This document shows, one piece after another, positions 22,118-27,519 of a stretch of 27,519 bases of DNA. Origin of the DNA: Burkholderiales bacterium (GTDB lineage: Bacteria > Pseudomonadota > Gammaproteobacteria > Burkholderiales > Burkholderiaceae_C); NCBI GenBank assembly GCA_947372225.1, contig CANBSV010000025.1, positions 1 through 27,519 of the forward strand, in the 5' to 3' direction. Every line of letters starts with the position of its first letter. The first letter of the stretch is position 1. The translations under genes and the position numbers were made by a program. The notes under the pieces are model-generated. The model searched no databases, had not been told where the DNA came from, and worked only from the letters and a program-made list of their open reading frames with translations.

Positions 22118-23009
22118 TGCCGACCAGCCCGCACCATAGCGCAAGCAGTCGCCCGGGTGGAAAACGCTGCCGGTCGGTGGCTTCGTCGCGGTGCTCACAT
22201 TCGTCGGCCTGGCACTCGATGAGCATCTCGCGCAGCCGGGCGTGCTCGGGCCGTCCGGCCAGCCGGTCGATCTGCTGCTGATAGTGGTGGTTGACGAAGG
22301 TCTCGACCGAGGTGATGGTGGCGTACACCGCGCGCGGGCCGAACAGCGCCGGCAGCGCGCCGGTCAGAAAGCCGGCAGCGCGCCACGGCACCAGCAGCCG
22401 GCTGCGGCGTGGCCACGGCAGCACCGCGGCGATCAGTTCGAGATGCCTGCGTTCGGTGTCGCGGTGGCGGCGGGCAAATTCGCGCACGCCGGCATCGCGC
22501 GAGAACGCCAGCACGCCGTGATAGATCCACACGGCGCCGGTCTCGCCGGCGTGGTCGGAGCGCATCTCGGCAATCAGGTCGGCCGGCACTTCCGCTGGCG
22601 GCTCGAAAGCGCGCGCCAGCCGCTGCAGCGACGGACGCAGCCGCAAAAAGCCACGGTAGGCCAGCTCGAGCAGGGGCGTCACCCCCGGCAGCGCCGCGCC
22701 GCGGGCCAGCCAGCGCCAGCCCGGCAGTGCCGACCACAGCGCGACGAAGGCACGCGCGCCGCTGAGCACTTCGTCGCCGCCGCTCAGCACATGAAAGCGT
22801 GCCAGATACGCATCGCGGGTGGCCCCGGCAGGCAGCACCGTGGCGGGGTCGCTCACATTGCACCAGGCCAGCGGCTGCCGCGCCTCAAGCCCCTGATAGA
22901 TGCCGACTTCGCGCCGGCACAGCGGGCACGCGCCGTCGTACAGCACGGTGAGGGTTGCCGGATCGGCGCACGTGGCAGGCGGGGCGATTGGGGGTTTTGG
23001 CGGTGTCAT
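22077..23009 (-). CDS. DCC-family (DUF393) and COQ7-like di-iron hydroxylase fusion
   Basis: A 310-residue two-domain protein. Residues 20-135 form a DCC-family thiol-disulfide oxidoreductase-like domain with the defining YDGACPLCRREV motif (Asp25, Cys28, Cys31). Residues 138-310 form a COQ7/demethoxyubiquinone hydroxylase-like ferritin-fold domain in which all six expected iron ligands can be seen: Glu156 (HAGE), Glu186 and His189 (ERRH), Glu236 (ETFV), Glu270 and His273 (ECEH). COQ7 carries out the penultimate hydroxylation in ubiquinone synthesis. The start ATG 23009 leaves a short Pro-rich lead before the DCC domain. It is preceded by the hydrolase gene with a 73-base gap and overlaps the PAS kinase gene, suggesting one leftward unit. 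Whether it is the main COQ7 of the organism cannot be told. Confidence 0.87.
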   Translation of the reverse strand: MTPPKPPIAPPATCADPATLTVLYDGACPLCRREVGIYQGLEARQPLAWCNVSDPATVLPAGATRDAYLARFHVLSGGDEVLSGARAFVALWSALPGWRWLARGAALPGVTPLLELAYRGFLRLRPSLQRLARAFEPPAEVPADLIAEMRSDHAGETGAVWIYHGVLAFSRDAGVREFARRHRDTERRHLELIAAVLPWPRRSRLLVPWRAAGFLTGALPALFGPRAVYATITSVETFVNHHYQQQIDRLAGRPEHARLREMLIECQADECEHRDEATDRQRFPPGRLLALWCGLVGNGSAAAVHVARRL

Positions 23010-23082
23010 GGTTCTGATGCTGACAGCGGTCAGGCGCGGTGGTCCGTTGAACAGCGATGACCGCTTGCTGGGCAGGGATGCT

Positions 23083-24012
23083 TCAGCGGGCCGGGTGGTC
23101 GAGAAACTCCAGTAAAGGCACCACGGAGCGCTCGGGCGCCTCCTCGTGCGGCAGGTGGCCCACGCCCGCGAACGGCACCAGCCGGGCATGCGGCAGGCAC
23201 GCCAGGTAGTCGGCCGAATTGGCAAACGGGATCATCGCGTCTTGCTCGCCCCACAGCAGCAGCGTGCTGGCCTGGATGCTGCGCAAAAGCGGCCTCGGGT
23301 CGACCAGCCGGGTCTGCTGCAGCCGGCTGAGCAGCGCATCGCGGCTGCCCGGTGCGAGCATCAGCTCGTGGTAGCGCGTGGTCAGCGCATCGGTCAGCGC
23401 CGCCGGGTCGGCATAGGCCGGCTCCAGGCTCATGCGCAACAGCGGGCGCGGCAGCACGTGGCGCATCAGCTGCATCGACACGGGCACTTCGGCGGGCACG
23501 CCGTACTCGAACCCGGGGCTGGCGAAGCCGTCGGGTGCGACCAGCACCAGCTTGTCGATGCGCTCGGGGTGCTGCGCCGCGAAGGTCCAGGCGATGCGCC
23601 CGCCGATCGAGTGGCCGATCAGCGTCGCGCGCGCGATGCCGCGCTGGTCGAGCAGCGCGAGCAGCAGTTGCACGCTGCGCGCATCGGTGTAGTCGCCGCT
23701 GGGGTCAGGCTCGCTCAGGCCGCAGCCGGGCAAATCGAGGCGGATCACCCGGTGATGCAGCGCAAGCTTGCTCGCCCAAGGCTCCCAGGTGTGCAGGCTC
23801 GCGCCAAAGCCATGAATCAGCACCACGGCGCTGGCGTCCTTCGGACCGCTGTCGCGCACGTGCAGCCGCACGCCGGCCACCTCGGTCAGGTCGGCGGGCG
23901 CCTCAAGGTAGCGCGCTTGAAGCACGGGACGGCTGATGTCCGGCGTCCACAGCGCATAGGCGACCAGCAGGGCCGACAGCAGGGCGCACATGGCGATCAC
24001 GGTGGTTTTCAC
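23083..24012 (-). CDS. membrane-anchored alpha/beta hydrolase
   Basis: A 309-residue alpha/beta-hydrolase-fold protein from GTG 24012, chosen because AAAGG (24020-24024) lies 7 bases upstream and because translation then begins with a good membrane anchor (MKTTVIAMCALLSALLVAYALW). The oxyanion region is HGFGAS (67-72); the catalytic triad is Ser135 in GHSIGG, Asp258 in GEQDAMIP and His286 in GVGHLPHE. A cap region spans about 165-235. The single uncleaved N-terminal helix suggests anchoring to the inner membrane with the catalytic domain in the periplasm, although a signal peptide cannot be excluded. Substrate is unknown; an ester or lipid is likely for this group. It is divergent from the pseudo-receiver gene. 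Confidence 0.87.
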   Translation of the reverse strand: MKTTVIAMCALLSALLVAYALWTPDISRPVLQARYLEAPADLTEVAGVRLHVRDSGPKDASAVVLIHGFGASLHTWEPWASKLALHHRVIRLDLPGCGLSEPDPSGDYTDARSVQLLLALLDQRGIARATLIGHSIGGRIAWTFAAQHPERIDKLVLVAPDGFASPGFEYGVPAEVPVSMQLMRHVLPRPLLRMSLEPAYADPAALTDALTTRYHELMLAPGSRDALLSRLQQTRLVDPRPLLRSIQASTLLLWGEQDAMIPFANSADYLACLPHARLVPFAGVGHLPHEEAPERSVVPLLEFLDHPAR

Positions 24013-24185
24013 GTCTCGGCCTTTGACAAGTGACACCGGGATTCGGCGGTGCGGCAGCGTAGCCGACAGCCCGGCGCATCTTTGCAACAGGCGGGCGAAA
24101 ACCTCACAAATGGAAACATCGCGCGGCGCTATCCCCGCTACGCTCGTGCGACCCGAATGTCGGGTGCGAGTTTGTCTGGTCGACG

Positions 24186-25214
24186 ATGGACGAATACCTG
24201 CTGGGCGGTGCATTGCTGTTGCTCCTGGTGCTCCTGTTGCTGCTGCGGGTCGTGCGCGCAAGGCAGCGTCGGGCGCAGCACGACGAACCGGCGGCCGAGT
24301 CGTCGCTGGTCACGCCGAGCCGGTTCAGGTCATGGCGCACCGCGTCGCGCCACGACAGCACGCAGGCCCCCGGTTTGCCGCCGGGTGACGGCGCCGACGC
24401 ACAGCGCGCCGAGCGCGAGGCCGCCGAAGAGGCCGCTCGCATCGCTGGCGACCGCGAGGCGGCCGAGTGGGAGGCGCGTCTGGTCGCCGAGCAACTGGCA
24501 CGGCAGGCCGAACAAGAGGCGGAACTGGCGGCCAAGCTCGAGATCGACACGCGAACCCCCTTGCAACTCGCGGCCGAAGCGCAAGCCGCCGCTGAGCGCA
24601 GCGAGCGCGAAGCACTGGAATCGCTGGAGCGCTCCTATGCCGAGGCCGAGCGTCTGGCCGCCGAACGGCTGACGGAGGCGGTCGACTCCGTCCCTGCCGA
24701 ACTGCCCCCCGAACCCACACCCGAGCCCACCCCCGAAACCATCCCCGAGCTGCCTTCCGAGGAACTGGGATGGGAATGGCCTGAGCCGCCGCCACCACCA
24801 CCGGCAGCTCCAGCGCCACCACCGCCTGCGCCGCCATCGGGCGGCATCGTGCTGATTGCCGACGTGTCGAAGGTGGTGAGGCTCAAGACCAGCCGCCTGC
24901 TTGAGCAGCATGGCTGGCAGGTGCTGCTGGCCACCGACGGCTTGCGGGCCCTGGAACACATTGCGACGTCCGTGCCGCACGCGCTGATCACGGGCGCCGA
25001 GCTGCCGGGACTCGATGGGCTGGAGCTCACTCGCCATCTGCGTGCTGCGGCGGTCACGGCGCATCTGCCCATCGTGATGATCTCGGCCAATGACGAGGCG
25101 CTGCGTGAGTCGGCCCGAGATGCCGGCGTCAGCTTGCTGCTCGGCAAGCCGTACGCGGAGGGCGAATTGATCGACTACCTGGCGTCGACCCGCGAGACCG
25201 GCTCCGGGGCTTGA
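24186..25214 (+). CDS. membrane-anchored protein with pseudo-receiver domain
   Basis: A 342-residue protein with an unusual layout: one N-terminal transmembrane helix (LLGGALLLLLVLLLLLRVV, about 5-23), a highly charged Ala/Glu/Arg-rich segment likely to form coiled coil (about 70-165), a Pro-rich linker (about 168-222, with EPTPEPTPE and two PPPPPP-like runs), and a C-terminal CheY-like domain (223-338). In that domain the phospho-acceptor Asp is replaced by Gly270 (ALITGAELPGLDG), and the acidic pocket reads IADVSKV rather than DD; the conserved Ser in MISAN and Lys in GKPYAEG remain. It should therefore act without phosphorylation, perhaps as a scaffold. No good Shine-Dalgarno sequence precedes ATG 24186. 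It is followed, 73 bases later, by the caspase-like peptidase gene. Confidence 0.8.
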   Translation: MDEYLLGGALLLLLVLLLLLRVVRARQRRAQHDEPAAESSLVTPSRFRSWRTASRHDSTQAPGLPPGDGADAQRAEREAAEEAARIAGDREAAEWEARLVAEQLARQAEQEAELAAKLEIDTRTPLQLAAEAQAAAERSEREALESLERSYAEAERLAAERLTEAVDSVPAELPPEPTPEPTPETIPELPSEELGWEWPEPPPPPPAAPAPPPPAPPSGGIVLIADVSKVVRLKTSRLLEQHGWQVLLATDGLRALEHIATSVPHALITGAELPGLDGLELTRHLRAAAVTAHLPIVMISANDEALRESARDAGVSLLLGKPYAEGELIDYLASTRETGSGA

Positions 25215-25244
25215 ACGCGGCCGATCGCGCCGCCAGAATCGTCG

Positions 25245-25264
25245 CGCTCGCGAGCGTCGCTCGC
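25245..25264. promoter_or_regulatory. overlapping palindromes upstream of the caspase-like gene
   Basis: CGCTCGCGAGCG (25245-25256) is a perfect 12-base palindrome, and GCGAGCG-T-CGCTCGC (25250-25264) is a second perfect inverted repeat sharing seven bases with it. They lie 23 bases before the next start codon. They could be a protein-binding site or a terminator for the previous gene; no T-run follows. Confidence 0.4.
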
Positions 25265-25276
25265 TGCCTTCAACGC

Positions 25277-25281
25277 AGGAG
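25277..25281 (+). promoter_or_regulatory. ribosome-binding site deciding a GTG start
   Basis: AGGAG lies 6 bases before GTG 25288 and supports that start for the caspase-like peptidase. Confidence 0.75.
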
Positions 25282-25287
25282 ACCTTC

Positions 25288-26838
25288 GTGGACGACAAGC
25301 TCATCGTCAGCCACCGGGGCGCGCTCAAAACCAAATACGGTGCAGCCGGTGTGGCGCGCGTCCGATCCGCGGTACGCGCCCTGATCGCTGCCGACCGGCA
25401 GCGCGGCATCCGCAGCCGGCTGGTGTTTCTGGACGACGCTCGCGCGATGAAAACACTCGGCGGGCCACCCGTGACGCTGGCCGGCAGCCCGGCACAGACC
25501 AAGGCCGCGATCGATGCGGCCTTTCGCGCCACCGACCCGGCCTACCTGATGATCCTGGGCGCGCCCGACGTGGTGCCGCAGCAAGACGTCGTCAACCCGA
25601 TGCACGCACCACCGGCCGACCCGGATCCCGTGGCCTGGAGCGATCTGCCTTACGCCTGCGAGGTGGGCTATGGCCGCGAGGCGAGTGCCTTCAAGGGCCC
25701 CACGCGGGTGGTGGGGCGGCTGCCCGACCTGACAGGCGCCACCGAGCCGTCTTACCTGATCGGTCTGCTCGAAGCCGCCGCCGCGCACACCACGCGTGAC
25801 GTGGCCGAGTTTGGCGACTACTTCGGCCTGTCGACCGCCACCTGGCGCGCATCCACGGCGCTGAGCTTGTTCAACGTGTTCGGCCAGTCCAAGGCCATGA
25901 GCGTGTCGCCTCCGGCGCGCGAGGCGATTCCTGCGGCGCGGCTGGCGCCGCTGCTGCACTTCATCAACTGCCACGGCGGGCTGGCCGATCCGCGTTTTTA
26001 TGGCGAGGACGCGGCCGGCCACCAGCCGGTGTCGATGTCGAGCACCGGCATTGCCGGGCGCATCCGCCGTGGCACGGTGGCCGCCGCTGAATGCTGCTAC
26101 GGTGGCGAGATGTACGACTCGGTCACGCTGGGCCTGCCGCTGCCGATCGGACAGCACTACCTGGCGCAAGGCGCGTGCGGCTTTCTGGGCAGCTCGACCA
26201 TCGCCTACGGTCCGGTCGAGGGCAACGGCTCGGCCGACCTGCTCACGCAGTACTTCTTGCTGGCGGTGCTCGAAGGCGCGTCGATCGGGCGCGCCACGCT
26301 GATGGCGCGCCAGCGCTTCGCGCAGCAAACGAACGAGCTCGATCCGACCGATCTCAAGACCTTGGCGCAGTTCAGCTTGCTGGGCGATCCGTCCTTGCAC
26401 CCGGCGCGCGTGCCCGGCGCCACCGGCGTGCCCCAGGGGCTGGCACCGCTGGAGGTGCAGCGCTTGCAGCGTCGCGAGCGGCGCATCGCGTTGCGCACGG
26501 CGGGCGAGTGGCTCGACGCGACCAAGCCCGCCACCGCGCAACCGCAGCCACCGGCCCGGGCCTCGGCAGCGGTGCGCCGTGCGTTGACTCACATCGCCGA
26601 GCTCGCCGGGCTGCCGGCCGATCAGGTGTTCGTGGCGTATGCGGTCGAGTCGCCGGCGGGATCGGCCACCCCACCCGTGCGCGGCAAGTCGGCGACCCCG
26701 CCCACGCGCTATCACCTGGCGGTCGCGACACCGCCTGGCGCCGCCCGGCCTTCGGGCGCGGCACCCTCGGCGGTGGCGGCGCTGGCGCGCGAGGTCGGTG
26801 GCCGCATCGTCGGCTACCGGGTCTATGTGCAACGCTGA
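25288..26838 (+). CDS. cytoplasmic gingipain/caspase-like (clan CD, C25-type) peptidase
   Basis: A 516-residue protein with the marks of a clan CD cysteine peptidase. A core strand and family-like turn appear at AYLMILGAPDVVP (85-97). The catalytic His is in LHFINCHGG (His229), and the catalytic Cys in TVAAAECCYGG (Cys269 or Cys270), about 40 residues later. FLGSSTIAYGPVEGNG and LLGDPSLHP (364-372) resemble the corresponding end of gingipain (C25) domains. Unlike gingipains there is no signal peptide or propeptide: the protein starts MDDKLIVSHRGALKTKYG, so it should act in the cytoplasm. A C-terminal region (about 375-516) with Pro/Ala-rich linkers and a small beta-rich end is unassigned. The stop is immediately followed by the ATG of an 86-residue protein, implying a functional pair. 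Confidence 0.8.
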   Translation: MDDKLIVSHRGALKTKYGAAGVARVRSAVRALIAADRQRGIRSRLVFLDDARAMKTLGGPPVTLAGSPAQTKAAIDAAFRATDPAYLMILGAPDVVPQQDVVNPMHAPPADPDPVAWSDLPYACEVGYGREASAFKGPTRVVGRLPDLTGATEPSYLIGLLEAAAAHTTRDVAEFGDYFGLSTATWRASTALSLFNVFGQSKAMSVSPPAREAIPAARLAPLLHFINCHGGLADPRFYGEDAAGHQPVSMSSTGIAGRIRRGTVAAAECCYGGEMYDSVTLGLPLPIGQHYLAQGACGFLGSSTIAYGPVEGNGSADLLTQYFLLAVLEGASIGRATLMARQRFAQQTNELDPTDLKTLAQFSLLGDPSLHPARVPGATGVPQGLAPLEVQRLQRRERRIALRTAGEWLDATKPATAQPQPPARASAAVRRALTHIAELAGLPADQVFVAYAVESPAGSATPPVRGKSATPPTRYHLAVATPPGAARPSGAAPSAVAALAREVGGRIVGYRVYVQR

Positions 26839-27099
26839 ATGACGATCGCGCCGCGGCGTGTCGAGGGATTGCGCGGCACCGTGCGGCGCGGGTTGCTGGG
26901 TGCGTCCAGCAAGAGCGAGCGCGAGGCGGTCTGGCTCGACACCGTGCAGGGCTGCTACGTGCTGCGCTGCCAGGACGCCCCGACCTTCGGTGACACCTCG
27001 CTCGAGGCGTGGGTGGGCCGAGAGGTGGCGTGCAGCGGCTTCATCGTCGACTACGTGCTGCTGGCCGATCGCGTGGAGGCGGTCGACGGCAAGCTCTGA
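26839..27099 (+). CDS. small beta-rich protein paired with the caspase-like peptidase
   Basis: An 86-residue cytoplasmic protein whose ATG directly abuts the peptidase stop (no gap), so translation is probably coupled. Predicted strands alternate (GTVRRGLLG, AVWLDTVQG, YVLRCQD, REVACSGFIV, YVLLADRVEAV), consistent with a small OB-like barrel. A notable motif is ASSKSEREAVWL (22-33), where SKSER precedes the second strand, followed by GCYVLR and a PTFGD-type turn. I have an uncertain recollection of similar SKSER-G-YVLR proteins near NTPase-based conflict systems; this needs a search. It could be a regulator, inhibitor or substrate-presenting partner of the peptidase. No recognised domain name is assigned. 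Confidence 0.75.
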   Translation: MTIAPRRVEGLRGTVRRGLLGASSKSEREAVWLDTVQGCYVLRCQDAPTFGDTSLEAWVGREVACSGFIVDYVLLADRVEAVDGKL

Positions 27100-27135
27100 G
27101 TCTGACGGCGGCCGGGCTTCAGGCTTCCGGGTGGC

Positions 27136-27519
27136 TCACCGGTTGAGCCAGCGCCTCGTGGCAAACGACAGCGCATCGACCAGTGCCACCAGCGCCATCA
27201 TGGCGCCCAGCACGGTGCAGCTCTCGTGCATCTGGAACAGGCCCAGGTGGTAGTACAGCATCTGCCCCAGCCCGCCGGCACCCACCACACCCAGCACGGC
27301 GGCCGCGCGGATGTTGGTCTCCCAGCGGTACAGCGTGTAGGCGATGACCTGCGGCCAGATCTGCGGCAGCGTGGCAAACAGGAACACCCGCAGCGCGCCA
27401 ACACCGCGCACGCGCAGCGCGAAGGCGGGCTCGGGCGGGGTGTTCTCGAGGCTTTCGGCAAACAGCCGGCCGAGCACGCCGGTGGTGTGCAGCGCCAGCG
27501 CCAGCGTGCCGGCAAACGG
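27136..27519 (-). CDS. phnE: PhnE-type phosphonate/phosphite ABC permease, C-terminal part
   Basis: The minus-strand frame is open from the window edge at 27519 to the stop at 27136, giving the last 127 residues of an inner-membrane permease; the start is outside the window. FAGTLALALHTTGVLGRLFAESLEN, shown here only as a motif region at about 27445-27517, followed by LPQIWPQVIAYTLYRWETNIRAA and VLGVVGAGGLGQ regions, is characteristic of the PhnE family, including the EAA-type loop that contacts the ATPase PhnC. The end (LSFATRRWLNR) is the usual basic C-terminus. It is convergent with the small beta-protein gene, with 36 bases between stops. Substrate could be phosphonate, phosphite or a related oxyanion. 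Confidence 0.88.
   Translation of the reverse strand, partial: PFAGTLALALHTTGVLGRLFAESLENTPPEPAFALRVRGVGALRVFLFATLPQIWPQVIAYTLYRWETNIRAAAVLGVVGAGGLGQMLYYHLGLFQMHESCTVLGAMMALVALVDALSFATRRWLNR

Noticed and set aside
24023..24028. TTGACA resembling a sigma-70 -35 element before the pseudo-receiver gene
   Set aside because: No acceptable -10 element is found 16-18 bases downstream.
25270..26832. 520-codon minus-strand frame opposite the caspase-like gene
   Set aside because: Arg/Gly/His-rich shadow; the plus strand has AGGAG-supported start and peptidase motifs.
27100..27135. Terminator between the small beta-protein gene and phnE
   Set aside because: Only a 4-bp CCGG repeat and a short GGCTTC direct repeat are seen, too weak to call.

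Overview
The window is GC-rich, densely coded DNA with strong G/C preference at third codon positions. Together with a PA4780-type RIO kinase, an NtrB/NtrC-like pair, an ArsR/ArsC/aquaporin arsenic operon and a PhnE permease, this suggests a betaproteobacterium of the Burkholderiales (Leptothrix/Rubrivivax-like). That placement is inference from gene content and base composition, not from a marker gene. No rRNA, tRNA, CRISPR array, insertion sequence or prophage was seen.

Layout. (1) 1-4953 (+): the end of an unidentified gene, possibly a membrane-fusion protein, followed by two tightly coupled ABC exporter halves. The first carries an apparently active C39 (double-glycine) peptidase; the second carries what looks like a degenerate C39-like domain and a nucleotide-binding domain that stops just after the H-loop. 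(2) 4973-5407 (-): a small secreted protein of unknown function, convergent with the exporter. (3) 5692-9720 (+): a TerB-fold protein, a membrane fatty acid desaturase, and a SUV3-like DExH-box RNA helicase followed by a 12-G tract. (4) 10017-11601 (+): an arsenic operon of arsR (with a palindromic operator over its own ribosome-binding region), a thiol-dependent arsenate reductase, and an AqpS-like aquaglyceroporin in place of an arsenite pump. (5) 11777-17542 (+): TonB-dependent receptor, YfiR-like periplasmic protein and hybrid sensor kinase, coupled by overlaps, with a RIO1-type kinase gene starting inside the end of the kinase gene. (6) 17586-24012 (-): an NtrC-family regulator with a GAFTDA variant loop and its sensor kinase, a long perfect hairpin, a PAS hybrid kinase, a DCC-family/COQ7 fusion protein, and a membrane-anchored alpha/beta hydrolase. 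(7) 24186-27099 (+): a membrane-anchored protein ending in a receiver domain that lacks its phospho-acceptor Asp, a cytoplasmic gingipain/caspase-like (clan CD) peptidase, and an 86-residue protein that directly abuts it. (8) 27136-27519 (-): the C-terminal part of a phosphonate/phosphite-type ABC permease (PhnE).

The best candidates for undescribed biology are the pseudo-receiver/caspase-like peptidase/small beta-protein cluster (24186-27099), the DCC-COQ7 fusion (22077-23009), and the asymmetric C39 exporter pair (83-4953). The arsenic operon and the TonB receptor/YfiR/kinase cluster are coherent known-type systems in which the parts can be assigned to a pathway.
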